Positions 8,422 through 16,961 of a DNA stretch of 64,000 bases are shown here, piece by piece. The notes under the pieces are model-generated. The model was not told the DNA's origin, did not search any database, and saw only the letters and a program-made list of their open reading frames with translations. Position numbers and translations under genes: made by a program. Position 1 is the stretch's first letter. Every line of letters begins with the position of its first letter. Origin of the DNA: Mycobacterium colombiense (GTDB taxonomy: Bacteria; Actinomycetota; Actinomycetes; Mycobacteriales; Mycobacteriaceae); the NCBI RefSeq assembly GCF_001953985.1, contig NZ_MBEI01000046.1, positions 166,423 through 230,422 of the forward strand. The letters run 5' to 3'.

Positions 8422-9495
8422 ATGGGCATCGGAATTTCAGTTGAGGGGCTAAGCAAGTCATTCGGCTCTGCGCGGGTGTGGGAAGACGTCACGCTGGACA
8501 TCCCTGCGGGTGAGGTGAGCGGGCTGATAGGCCCGTCCGGCACCGGCAAGTCGGTTTTTTTGAAGTCATTGATCGGGTTGCTGGTGCCGGAGCAGGGCAA
8601 GATCATCATCGACGGCAGCGACATCATGAAGAGCACGGCGAAAGAGCTGTACGAGATCCGCAGGCTGTTCGGCGTCATGTTCCAGGACGGCGCGCTGTTC
8701 GGCTCGATGAGCCTGTACGACAACACGGCGTTTCCGCTGCGCGAGCACACCAAAAAGAAGGAAAGCGAGATCCGTGACATCGTCATGGAGAAGCTCCAGC
8801 TGGTGGGCTTGGGCGGCGACGAGAACAAAATGCCCGGCGAGATCTCCGGCGGTATGAAAAAGCGCGCCGGCCTGGCCCGCTCGCTGGTGCTCGACCCGCA
8901 GATCATCCTCTGCGACGAGCCCGACTCCGGCCTGGACCCCGTCCGCACCGCCTACCTGAGCCAGCTAATCCTCGACATCAACGCACAAACTGACGCCACG
9001 ATCCTGATCGTGACGCACAACATCAACGTCGCACGCACTGTGCCGGACAACATTGGCATGTTGTTCCGAAAGCACCTGGTCATGTTCGGCCCCCGCGAAG
9101 TGCTGCTGACGAGCGACGAACCGGTTGTTGGGCAGTTCCTCAATGGCCGCCGCCTCGGGCCGATCGGCATGTCGGAGGAGAAGGACGAGGCGACGATGGC
9201 TGAAGAGCAGGCCCAGGTCGACGCGGGTCACCACGCCGGTGGTGTAGAGGACATCGAGGGCATGCCGCCGCAGATTACCGCCACACCCGGCATGCCGGAA
9301 CGCAAAGCCGTCGAGCGTCGCCGTGCCCGGGTGCGCGAAATCCTGCCCACGCTACCGACAAACGCGCAGGCGGCGATCCGCGAGGACCTCGAAGGCACCC
9401 ACAACCACCAGTCCGGCCAGTCCGGGGACGAATCAGGCGGGCGCGGCCGCGAGGACACCGATACGCCATCGACCACTGCCGCACACCGGGGTTGA
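8422..9495 (+). CDS. mceG: MceG/Mkl-type ABC ATPase for Mce lipid importers
   Basis: A 357-residue ATP-binding subunit. Walker A GPSGTGKS is at 37-44, Q88 in the Q-loop, signature ISGGM at 141-145, Walker B ILCDEP with Asp165/Glu166, and H-loop His199. The stretch KKKESEIRDIVMEKL and the C-terminal extension with GPIGMSEEKDEATMAEEQA match M. tuberculosis Mkl (Rv0655) as I remember it. That protein energises the Mce cholesterol and fatty-acid importers. RBS GGAGGA is at 8410-8415. No yrbE or mce genes adjoin it, as expected for an ATPase serving several systems. The last ~60 residues (Ser/Asp/Gly-rich) differ from the M. tuberculosis protein. Whether it is the sole MceG or a paralogue is unknown. 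Confidence 0.93.
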   Translation: MGIGISVEGLSKSFGSARVWEDVTLDIPAGEVSGLIGPSGTGKSVFLKSLIGLLVPEQGKIIIDGSDIMKSTAKELYEIRRLFGVMFQDGALFGSMSLYDNTAFPLREHTKKKESEIRDIVMEKLQLVGLGGDENKMPGEISGGMKKRAGLARSLVLDPQIILCDEPDSGLDPVRTAYLSQLILDINAQTDATILIVTHNINVARTVPDNIGMLFRKHLVMFGPREVLLTSDEPVVGQFLNGRRLGPIGMSEEKDEATMAEEQAQVDAGHHAGGVEDIEGMPPQITATPGMPERKAVERRRARVREILPTLPTNAQAAIREDLEGTHNHQSGQSGDESGGRGREDTDTPSTTAAHRG

Positions 9496-9553
9496 GCGGG
9501 CAAAGCGCCATGCCGGTCGGTGTCTGGGGCGTACCAACTGCGGAGGAGACGCG

Positions 9554-9640
9554 ATGCGACAGCACATTTCGACACTGCACTCTTCGCCGATGTGCCGGCA
9601 CACCGGCCGCTGTTCGGGCACATGCCCGCGTTCGGTTTAA
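9554..9640 (+). CDS. Possible 28-aa Cys-containing leader peptide
   Basis: A short ORF with a strong RBS (GGAGGAG at 9542-9548) and ATG at 9554. It encodes MRQHISTLHSSPMCRHTGRC then SGTCPRSV. It ends 15 bases before the acyl-CoA synthetase start. The good RBS and three Cys recall the Cys-rich leader peptides described in mycobacteria, but the Cys are spaced, not clustered. It could equally be chance. Confidence 0.25.
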   Translation: MRQHISTLHSSPMCRHTGRCSGTCPRSV

Positions 9641-9655
9641 CGACAGGAGCGCTCA

Positions 9656-10343
9656 ATGAGCTTCAACCTCGCCGTCATCCTTCGTGAATCTTCAAATGCC
9701 CATCCCGATAAACCGCTCTGCCATCTCGGGGAGCAGACCTTCAGCTACGCTCAGGTCGACGAGCTCTCCGGTCGGATCGCCACCAGCCTGCGTGCCCTGG
9801 GCGTGCGTCGCGGTGACAAGGTGGCGGTGCACCTACCCAACATGCCCCATTTCTTGTTCGCCTACTTCGGCGTTCTGAAAGTCGGTGCGGTGCTGGTGCG
9901 GCTGAACCCGCTCCTGCGCGCGCCTGAGATCTTGTACCGCCTCGCCAATTGTGGGGCGCGACTGCTGATCACCTTCGAGGCCTCGGCTGGAGAGGCTCTC
10001 CGCGGCGCCGCCGAAATCGATGGGCTGCCAACGTATGTGGTGAAGGCGCCAATGAACGCCCAACTCCCCGCGGGCACACATCATTTCGATGAGCTGTATT
10101 TCGCCGAAGACACCAAAGAGATCGAGCCGACAGACGCCGACGACACGGCGGTCATCGTTTACACCAGCGGCACTACCGGCAAACCCAACGGCGCTGAGCT
10201 CACACATTTTCAGTTGTACAGCAGCTGCGCCAGCACCGATGAGCCTGTTTGGTTTCCGTGATGAGGGCATCAGGTATCGCGCGCTGCTTACGCTCGACGA
10301 CGGTGGCCACGACCTGACCGCGTTGAGTTCGGCGAGCACCTGA
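9656..10343 (+). pseudogene. Truncated and frameshifted acyl-CoA synthetase (FadD-like)
   Basis: The first ~190 residues are a good N-terminal half of an AMP-forming acyl-CoA ligase. They include VRRGDKVAVHLPNMPHFLFA, and the ATP-binding motif YTSGTTGKPNGAELTH at about residues 168-183. The frame then stops at 10261. Continuation is visible in the +1 frame as LFGFRDEGIRYRALLTL, where intact relatives carry a region leading to the LFHVFG motif. Similarity then vanishes within ~60 bases, so the rest of the gene (about 300 residues) is gone. RBS ACAGGAG is intact. A functional enzyme is excluded. Confidence 0.8.
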
Positions 10344-10384
10344 AACCTGCTGTAGCTGAATGTGTTCGGGCATATGGACCACGC

Positions 10385-12097
10385 TCATGTCCCACCGAGC
10401 GCGTCCCGCACGCGTCCGCGGGCCCGGTCGAGCCGGGCGGCGGCCTCGGCCGCGTCGACGCCCGCGAGCAGCGCCACGATCGCGGTCTTGGCGTGACCGC
10501 CCGCGGCGGCGAGCGCGGCTGCCGCGGCCTCCTCGTCGACGCCGGCCGCGTCGCGGACGATCCGCACCGCCCGGCGGCGCACCTTCGCGTTGGTCGCGCG
10601 CACGTCGACCATCCGCGGCCCGTACGCCTTGCCGAGCGCGATCATCACGCTCGTCGAGAGCGCGTTGAGCACCACCTTCTGGGCTGTGCCCGCGGTCAGC
10701 CGCGTGGAGCCGGCGAGCACCTCGGGCCCGGTCAACAGTTCGATCACCACGTCGGCGGACGCCTCGCTGCCGGGGTTGTTGACGATCGCGACGGTCAGGG
10801 CGCCCGCGGCGCGCGCGTGCTCGAGCGCCCCGAGCACGTACGGTGTGCGGCCCGACGCCGTGATCCCGACGAGCGCGTCGGCGGCGGTCAGGTCGGCGAG
10901 TTCGGCGGGATCGAACGTGTCTTCGGCACCCTCGATCGCTACGGTCAGCGCCGCCGGTCCGCCGGCGATCACGCCGCGCACCAGGTCGGTGCCGAACGTC
11001 GGCGCGCACTCGGCGGCGTCGAGTACCCCGAGCCGACCGGGTGTCCCGGCGCCGGCGTAGACCAGGCGGCCGCCTCGCTCGAGCCGCGCGGCGATCGCCT
11101 CGGCGGCCGCCGCGATCCGTGGGACCGCCGCGGCCACCGCTCCGTGCGCTTCGGCTTCGGCGGCAACGAGCAGCGCGACGACCTCCGGGATGGGGCGCGC
11201 GTCGAGATCGTCAAGGTCTGGCCGAACCGCCTCGGTGGCGAGTGCGTCGAGCCCTTGCGGGACAATGGCTTTCGGATCCGCCTGCACGCGAATCAGATAC
11301 GGCTCGTGGATCGCCCGTAGTTGCAGCGCGCCGTCGAGCGCGTCGCCGGCGGCCGGGATGAGGTCCAGCTGCGCGCGCAGCGCCGGGACTCCCGCGAGTC
11401 CGCCGACCATCGCCACCGGGCCATCCCCGGCCGCGCGGGCGGTCGCGGCGAGCGCATCGGCGGCCGCGCTGATGATCGCCAGCGCCGCGGCGTCGCCCTC
11501 CGCGGCCAGGACGTCGGGCGCGAACGACGCCAGCGCGGCGGCATCGGTGAGCTGCGCGGACCAGGTCTCCGGCGCGCCGAAGCGGGCGCGGGCGGCGTCG
11601 AGCAGCGTGGTGGCCGGTCCGCGGCCGTCGTGAGCGCGCAACGCCGCGCGCAGCCCGGCGGCGCCGATCCACGCGCCGCCGCCCTCGTCGCCCAGCCAGG
11701 GGCCCCAACCGTCGGCGCTGCGCAGCGCGCCGTTCGCGTCGATCGCGAGCGCCACCACGCCCGTGCCTACGATCAGCACGGCGCCCGGCTCCCCATTCAG
11801 CGCGCCCGCGTGTGCGATCACCGCGTCACTCGTCACGGCGACGCGTTGCACCCCAAGCGATTTCAACAACGCATCGCCCAGAGCATGCGCCGCGTCCGGC
11901 GCCGCCAGCGCCCCGGCCGCGCCCACGACCACCTCGTCGACCGGGCCGAAATCTCGCGCGATGGCCAGGATCGCCGCCTCCGCGGCCCGTACGCCGCCGG
12001 GCGTCGCGAGCCCCGGCGCGCCCGCGCCCTGGACCCTGCGGCCACCGCCTGCCGCGGCCCGGCAGGACGTCTTACCCAGGTCGACGGCGAGGATCAC
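10385..12097 (-). CDS. Fusion of N-acetylglucosamine-kinase-like ATPase and MurNAc-6-phosphate etherase
   Basis: 570 residues from a GTG at 12097 that overlaps the stop of the glyoxalase gene (GTGA). Residues 1-270 are a BadF/BcrA-type sugar kinase: phosphate loop DLGKTSCRA, GTGVVAL at 111-117, and DEGGGAWIG. Residues ~280-570 are a MurQ-type SIS etherase. It has RLVYAGAGTPGRLGVLDAAE with a catalytic Glu363 and EGAED at 389-393 for the second acid, plus GITASGRTPY. MurQ cleaves the lactyl ether of MurNAc-6-P to give GlcNAc-6-P, and the kinase could make the substrate. One chain could thus do two successive peptidoglycan-recycling steps. The coding sequence is visibly richer in GC and Ala than its neighbours, suggesting acquisition from another actinobacterium. 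Confidence 0.88.
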   Translation of the reverse strand: MILAVDLGKTSCRAAAGGGRRVQGAGAPGLATPGGVRAAEAAILAIARDFGPVDEVVVGAAGALAAPDAAHALGDALLKSLGVQRVAVTSDAVIAHAGALNGEPGAVLIVGTGVVALAIDANGALRSADGWGPWLGDEGGGAWIGAAGLRAALRAHDGRGPATTLLDAARARFGAPETWSAQLTDAAALASFAPDVLAAEGDAAALAIISAAADALAATARAAGDGPVAMVGGLAGVPALRAQLDLIPAAGDALDGALQLRAIHEPYLIRVQADPKAIVPQGLDALATEAVRPDLDDLDARPIPEVVALLVAAEAEAHGAVAAAVPRIAAAAEAIAARLERGGRLVYAGAGTPGRLGVLDAAECAPTFGTDLVRGVIAGGPAALTVAIEGAEDTFDPAELADLTAADALVGITASGRTPYVLGALEHARAAGALTVAIVNNPGSEASADVVIELLTGPEVLAGSTRLTAGTAQKVVLNALSTSVMIALGKAYGPRMVDVRATNAKVRRRAVRIVRDAAGVDEEAAAAALAAAGGHAKTAIVALLAGVDAAEAAARLDRARGRVRDALGGT

Positions 12098-12462
12098 CGC
12101 AGCTTCTGCGCGAATTCGATGATGTTGCCGTCCGGGTCGGCGATGTGCAGCGTCCGTTCGTGCCACGGTCGATCCACCGGTCCGCTCAGGATTTCGACAC
12201 CGAGCCCTTGCAACCGTGCCGCTTCCGCATCGACGTCGTCGATCAGGAAGCCGATCTCGCCGCAGGGCGGGTTGCCGCCCTCGCGACCGATGAGCTCCGG
12301 CAACTTCGAGCGTTCGAAGAGTGAGAACTTCGTGTTCTCCATTTCGAACTCGACATAGCCGTCGCCCTCGATCCGTACCCGAAGACCGATCACATTCTGG
12401 TAAAACGCCACGGACCGGCGCAGCGACTCGACATAGTGAATGACGTAGTCCACACGACGCAT
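12094..12462 (-). CDS. Glyoxalase/bleomycin-resistance (VOC) family protein
   Basis: 122 residues from the ATG at 12462; an upstream in-frame start at 12522 would overlap the divergent gene. The fold is one betaalphabetabetabeta pair: VDYVIHYVESLRRSVAFYQN at the start and HIADPDGNIIEFAQK at the end, typical of VOC proteins. Its stop overlaps the GTG of the kinase-etherase gene, so the two are translationally coupled. The function is unknown; the coupling suggests a metabolic role beside amino-sugar use, or is accidental. Confidence 0.82.
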   Translation of the reverse strand: MRRVDYVIHYVESLRRSVAFYQNVIGLRVRIEGDGYVEFEMENTKFSLFERSKLPELIGREGGNPPCGEIGFLIDDVDAEAARLQGLGVEILSGPVDRPWHERTLHIADPDGNIIEFAQKLR

Positions 12463-12502
12463 GAAGGCACCGTAGCGTTTCCCCGCGGCGTAAGGTTCGA
12501 CC

Positions 12503-13831
12503 ATGAACGTCCCGCCGGACATTCGCTATGCCAAGAGCGGTGGCCTCAACATCGCGTTCTCGGTGACCGGAGCCGGGCCCGACCTCGTCGTCGCGCCCGG
12601 CTTCATCTCGCACCTCGACATCATGTTGGAGGAGCCGTCGGTCGTTCACTTCTACTCGCGGCTCGCGTCCTTTCGTCGCGTCGTCACCTTTGACAAGCGG
12701 GGCACCGGTCTCTCGGATCCGGTGATGCACGCGCCGACGTTGGAAGAGTCCGTCGATGACCTGCGCGCCGTCATGGACGCGGCCGGATGTGAACGCGCCG
12801 ACCTCGTGGGCGTTTCGGAGGGCGGCACGATGGCGATGCTGACAGCGGCGAGCCATCCCGATCGGGTGAATGCGCTTGTCCTATATGGCTCGTTCTCCCG
12901 GCTGCTCCGATCGACTGACTACCCGCTCGGCGTCACCGAGAAGCAGCTGTCGGCGTTGGTTGAAGTGAGTGCGAAAGGCTGGGGTGAGGGCGTCGGATTG
13001 GGCGCCTGGGCTCCAAGCCGGCGAGGCGACGCCGATTTCCGGCGGTGGTGGGCGCGGCTGCAGCGCGTGGCCGCCAGCCCGGGCATGGTCCGCAACATCT
13101 TCGCGCTCTATCCGCAGCTGGACATCCGTGACGTGCTGCCCGCGATCCAGGCGCCGACGCTCGTGGTGCACCGGCGCGACGACCGGATGGTGAGGTGCGA
13201 GTTGGGTCGCTACCTTGCCGACCACATCCCCGGGGCCAAGTTCGTCGAGATCGACGGCGCCGACCATCTGTTCTTTACGGACGACGCCGATGCGCTGCTC
13301 GATGAGGTCGAGGAGTTCCTTACCGGCGTCCGTCCGCAGCCGGCGGTCGAGCGCGTCCTGGCCACGGTGCTGTTCACCGACATCGTCGACTCCACGAAGC
13401 GGGCGGTCGAGCTTGGCGACCAGCGATGGAAGGAGCTGCTCGGCAGGCACGACGCCCAGGTACGGCGCCAGCTCGCACGGTTCCAGGGTTGTGAGGTCAA
13501 CACGACGGGCGACGGCTTCCTCGCCCGGTTCGACGGGCCCGCCCGCGCGATCCGGTGCGCCATGGCGATCCGCGACGTAATGCGGAGTCTGGGCCTCGAG
13601 GTGCGGGCGGGCGTCCACACGGGTGAGGTCGAGTTGCGCGACGACGACATCAGCGGCATCGCGGTCCACATCGCGGCGCGTGTGGCGGCGGCGGCCGGGG
13701 CCGGCGAGGTGCTCGTTTCGCGCATCGTCGTCGACCTGGTCGCCGGGTCGGGCCTCAGCTTCAGCACTCGCGGCGAGCACGTCCTCAAGGGTGTGACGGG
13801 TGCGTGGGGGCTGTTCGCCGTCGAGGGTTGA
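12503..13831 (+). CDS. LipJ-like alpha/beta hydrolase fused to class III nucleotide cyclase
   Basis: 442 residues. Residues 1-275 are an alpha/beta hydrolase with nucleophile elbow GVSEGG (Ser105), acid near Asp226/227 and His255 (DGADH). Residues 285-442 are a class III cyclase homology domain with metal Asp in FTDIVDST (293) and GDGF (337). The substrate-contacting Lys of canonical cyclases is Asn here (EVNTTGDG), the same substitution I recall in M. tuberculosis Rv1900c (LipJ). This domain order matches Rv1900c. It is divergent from the glyoxalase gene, with 40 bases between. It may make cAMP in response to a ligand of the hydrolase domain, but activity is uncertain. A second fusion lies at 40528. 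Confidence 0.9.
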   Translation: MNVPPDIRYAKSGGLNIAFSVTGAGPDLVVAPGFISHLDIMLEEPSVVHFYSRLASFRRVVTFDKRGTGLSDPVMHAPTLEESVDDLRAVMDAAGCERADLVGVSEGGTMAMLTAASHPDRVNALVLYGSFSRLLRSTDYPLGVTEKQLSALVEVSAKGWGEGVGLGAWAPSRRGDADFRRWWARLQRVAASPGMVRNIFALYPQLDIRDVLPAIQAPTLVVHRRDDRMVRCELGRYLADHIPGAKFVEIDGADHLFFTDDADALLDEVEEFLTGVRPQPAVERVLATVLFTDIVDSTKRAVELGDQRWKELLGRHDAQVRRQLARFQGCEVNTTGDGFLARFDGPARAIRCAMAIRDVMRSLGLEVRAGVHTGEVELRDDDISGIAVHIAARVAAAAGAGEVLVSRIVVDLVAGSGLSFSTRGEHVLKGVTGAWGLFAVEG

Positions 13832-13959
13832 CGCCCGGCACCGATTGCAGCGGGGCGCAGAACTGATACCGTTCAAATCGCAGGTGGTTCACCATATTGA
13901 CCGCACGAAAACCGGCAGCCCACAACCGCACTGGAGGAGTTCATGCGCAGGAGCGCGTC

Positions 13960-14691
13960 ATGAGCGATGCCGCCTGGGCCCTCTATACCGAGCAGATGAA
14001 CAACGTCGACGGCTGGTTCTTCGAGGCCGATGTCGAGCTGTTCAGCCAGTTGCTCGCGTGCCAGACGGCCGAGGGCATCACGGGTGACATGCTGGAGATC
14101 GGCGCGTACCAGGGCAAGTCCGCCATCTTGATGGGTTACGGCCTGCGTGACGATGAAGACCTGGTGATCTGCGATCTGTTCGGCGCCGTGATGGATCACG
14201 CCGACATCGCGCGGGCCCCGCGCCAAGAGTACTCCGGCCTGGATCAGCAGCAGTTCCTGGCCAATTGGGATCGGTTCCACACCCGCCGGCCAACGCTGGA
14301 GGTGTGCGAATCATCGGCGCTCGATCTGGGAGAACGGGCACTGCGTTTCGTCCACATCGACGGTTGTCACGCTTACCGGTGCGTCGCCAACGACATCAGC
14401 CTCGCCGTGACGCACACGGCCGAACGGGGCGTGATCGTGATGGACGATTATCGAGGGGTCGAAACCCCCGGCGTGGCGGCGGCCGTCTGGCAGGCCGTCG
14501 GCAATGGCTTCGTGTTTCCCTTCGCCGCGACGTATATGAAGCTCTACGCCTGCACGTCGGCCGCAGATCAGAGTTACTGGTCAGAACGGATCCGGGATCG
14601 CGGCGACATCTGCGCATTCCCCGATTTCGAGTTCCCGTCATATCGCAGCGTTTCGGATATGCAGATTCAGCACTCGACCGACGAGCACTGA
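13960..14691 (+). CDS. Class I SAM-dependent methyltransferase
   Basis: 243 residues from the ATG at 13960, with CAGGAG just upstream; an in-frame start at 13897 would add 21 unlikely residues. The SAM loop is DMLEIGAYQGKSAILMGYG, followed by LVICDLFG with the acidic residue that binds the ribose. VHIDGCHAYRCVANDI fits the Methyltransf_24/TylF-like group, which often methylates sugars or lipid-linked saccharides. It converges on a glycosyltransferase gene with 7 bases between. A role in methylating a cell-envelope glycoside is inference from this context. Confidence 0.85.
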   Translation: MSDAAWALYTEQMNNVDGWFFEADVELFSQLLACQTAEGITGDMLEIGAYQGKSAILMGYGLRDDEDLVICDLFGAVMDHADIARAPRQEYSGLDQQQFLANWDRFHTRRPTLEVCESSALDLGERALRFVHIDGCHAYRCVANDISLAVTHTAERGVIVMDDYRGVETPGVAAAVWQAVGNGFVFPFAATYMKLYACTSAADQSYWSERIRDRGDICAFPDFEFPSYRSVSDMQIQHSTDEH

Positions 14692-14698
14692 CGGGGCT

Positions 14699-15868
14699 TC
14701 AGCCCGAGTCTTGGCCGACCGTGGCTTCCACGAGATCGGCGGCCGTGGCGGCGCTTTCGGCGGGCGTGGCCATCTGCGCGGCGACCTCAAGGGTTCGGGC
14801 GATGCAGTGCGGAGTGAGGATGGCCCGCAGATCGGCGAGCAGCGAATCCGGGGTGGTTGCGGAGAAGTGGCGTCCGATGCCGACGCCCAGCTGGCCGACC
14901 GCGGCGGCCCACATCGGCTGATCGACCGAAACCGCAAGGGCCAACGTAGGTTTGCCGGCCCGTATGCCGGCGAACGTGGTGCCGGGACCCCCGTGGTGCA
15001 CGACCGCGCGGCAAGCGGGAAAGACGGCCGAGTGGTTCACCGCGCCCACGACCTTTACCTGGTCGAATTGCGGGATGCCGGCCAAATCACTTACGCCGCT
15101 GCAGATCAGCGCACGCTCGCCCAGTTGCGCGCAGGCCCCGTTGATCATCTCGAGCAAGCCGGCGTGAAACGCGACTCGCGCGCTACTGCCAAAGCCGAAG
15201 TAAATCGGCGGCGTTCCCGCGGCGATCCATAACGACACCTCGTCGTCGACATTCGTCGTCAGCTCCAGCGTCAGCCCGCCGACGAAAGGCCGTCGGACAC
15301 CCCATTTCGCCCACTCGGCTGCCAGCCCGGGGAAGAAGAGTTCGTCGTAGGCCTGCATCTCCAGCGGTTGTCGCGCCGAGGGCCCCGTTTGCTTTGGGAG
15401 GCCCAACGTTTGGCGCAGGGCGTCTTCGGCCTCTTTGGTAACTTGCGTACCCGTATCACGCCCGAGCGGGTAGATGTGCAGCGCAGCCTGCGGAATGTCG
15501 TAGTATTCCGCAACATTGGCGGCCAACCCCTGCTGGCTCGCGTCGGTCAACAACAGGTCGGCCCCGTCTGCCAACGACGTGAGCGCCGTGCCCAGCTGCG
15601 GCCAGAGTCGTTTGAGATCCTCCGAAATCACCCACGCCATGAAGACCGGGTTGGGCGACTCCCCGTACTTGCGGGCGATGTCCGCGTTCTGCCGAACCTG
15701 GTCGGGACCGTGGGGGACCGCAGCAAGCCCCGCCGACTCGACGAAGCCGACATAGTTGGGCGGCACCGCCATGGTGACATCGTGTCCGCGGCGCTGCAGC
15801 TCCCGACCGATGGTGGCGCACGGCTCGACGTCACCCCGAGTTCCCAAGGTTGCCAGCACAACTCTCAT
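14699..15868 (-). CDS. GT-B (GT1-like) glycosyltransferase
   Basis: 389 residues. The N-terminus [20 protein letters not shown] is the hallmark of the mycobacterial GT1 group that glycosylates glycopeptidolipids and phenolic glycolipids. The donor site HHGGPGTTFAGIRAGKPTLA, followed by VDQPMWA, is complete. Its ATG overlaps the stop of the epimerase gene (ATGA), so donor synthesis and transfer are probably coupled. No membrane segment is seen; the enzyme is likely peripheral on the cytosolic face. The acceptor is unknown. Confidence 0.92.
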   Translation of the reverse strand: MRVVLATLGTRGDVEPCATIGRELQRRGHDVTMAVPPNYVGFVESAGLAAVPHGPDQVRQNADIARKYGESPNPVFMAWVISEDLKRLWPQLGTALTSLADGADLLLTDASQQGLAANVAEYYDIPQAALHIYPLGRDTGTQVTKEAEDALRQTLGLPKQTGPSARQPLEMQAYDELFFPGLAAEWAKWGVRRPFVGGLTLELTTNVDDEVSLWIAAGTPPIYFGFGSSARVAFHAGLLEMINGACAQLGERALICSGVSDLAGIPQFDQVKVVGAVNHSAVFPACRAVVHHGGPGTTFAGIRAGKPTLALAVSVDQPMWAAAVGQLGVGIGRHFSATTPDSLLADLRAILTPHCIARTLEVAAQMATPAESAATAADLVEATVGQDSG

Positions 15869-16836
15869 CGCCGGACGCCCCCAGCGGAGCCAGGGTCGAC
15901 GATGCCCCTGAAATATTCGATCGTCCGTTCGACGCCGTCTTCGAACGAGAATCGTGGAATCCAGCCGAGGGCGGATTCGGCGAGAGTGATGTCCGGCCTG
16001 CGCTGCTTCGGGTCGTCCGGCGGCAGTGGCTCAAAGACCGTCGCCGAGGACGATCCGGTCATTTCCTTGATAAGGATCGCGGTTTCGAGGACGGTGCGTT
16101 CGGCTGGGCTGCCGAGGTTGACGGGTCCGGTGAACGAAGCGTCGCTCGCCGCCATAGTGACGAGCCCTTCGACGAGATCGTCGACATAACAAAAGGAACG
16201 GGTCTGACTTCCGTCCCCGAAGACGGTGATCGGTTCTTCGCGCAGCGCCTGGACGATGAACGATGAGATGATTCGGCCGTCGTCTGGATCCATCCTCGGA
16301 CCGTAGGTATTGAAGATGCGGACGACCTTGATCGGGACGCGGTAGCGACGCGCGTACTCGAGCGTCAGCGTTTCCGCGACCCGCTTGCCTTCCTCGTAGC
16401 AGGCCCGCACCCCGAAGCAGTTGGCATGACCCCAGTAACTCTCGGCCTGCGGATGGATCGTCGGATCCCCGTAGACCTCGCTGGTGGAGGCCTGCAGAAT
16501 CGTCGCCCCCCGGTCGCGCGCCAGTTCCAGTAGGTTCCGGGTCCCGACGTAATTGGTCTCCAGGGTGAACAGGGGATCCCGCTGGTAGGCGCGCGGCGAC
16601 GCGGGGCAGGCCAGGTTGAAGATGACGTCCAGCGGACCCGGCACGACCGCGTCGACCGGCCGGGTGATGTCATGCTCGACGAAACTGAAGCCCGGGTCCC
16701 GGTCGAGCTGCGCGATGTTCTCCCGCCTGCCCGTACAGAAGTTGTCGAGTCCGATGACTTCGATGCCGTCGCGGCGGAGACGATCGCACAGGTGGGACCC
16801 GAGGAATCCGGCGGCGCCCGCGACGAGGGCTCTCAC
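15865..16836 (-). CDS. NAD-dependent sugar epimerase/dehydratase, UDP-glucuronate decarboxylase-like
   Basis: 323 residues, extended SDR. The loop GAAGFLG is at 7-13, LDNF-TGRREN contacts NAD, S119 and Y147xxxK151 form the catalytic set ([15 protein letters not shown]). [15 protein letters not shown] is the motif I associate with UDP-xylose synthase (UDP-glucuronate decarboxylase), rather than dTDP-glucose dehydratases. That would make UDP-xylose or the 4-keto-pentose. GT coupling at the 3' end suggests a rare sugar donor for the next gene. The assignment to decarboxylase is moderate; the family is certain. Confidence 0.87.
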   Translation of the reverse strand: MRALVAGAAGFLGSHLCDRLRRDGIEVIGLDNFCTGRRENIAQLDRDPGFSFVEHDITRPVDAVVPGPLDVIFNLACPASPRAYQRDPLFTLETNYVGTRNLLELARDRGATILQASTSEVYGDPTIHPQAESYWGHANCFGVRACYEEGKRVAETLTLEYARRYRVPIKVVRIFNTYGPRMDPDDGRIISSFIVQALREEPITVFGDGSQTRSFCYVDDLVEGLVTMAASDASFTGPVNLGSPAERTVLETAILIKEMTGSSSATVFEPLPPDDPKQRRPDITLAESALGWIPRFSFEDGVERTIEYFRGIVDPGSAGGVRR

Positions 16837-16961
16837 TGCTTGTTCTCCTTAGTTCCGGCCATCGAACACGTAGCTTCGCATGACCGACGCGACGTCCTGC
16901 GAGACGCCCGCTGCAACCGATTGCACTCACACCGGCGGTTCGTGGGTTGTTCAGCTGAAGT

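Noticed and set aside
10200..11009. 269-aa minus-strand ORF starting MRADVRHRPG
   Set aside because: Alternative frame of the same GC-rich gene, Arg-repeat-like; its tail MSVVHMPEHIQLQQV is short and has no further coding support.
10493..11320. 275-aa plus-strand ORF
   Set aside because: Shadow of the very GC-rich kinase-etherase gene; Arg/Gly-rich, not protein-like.
14694..14705. GGGCT-TC-AGCCC hairpin between convergent genes
   Set aside because: The 2-base loop is sterically too small and the stem too short for a terminator.
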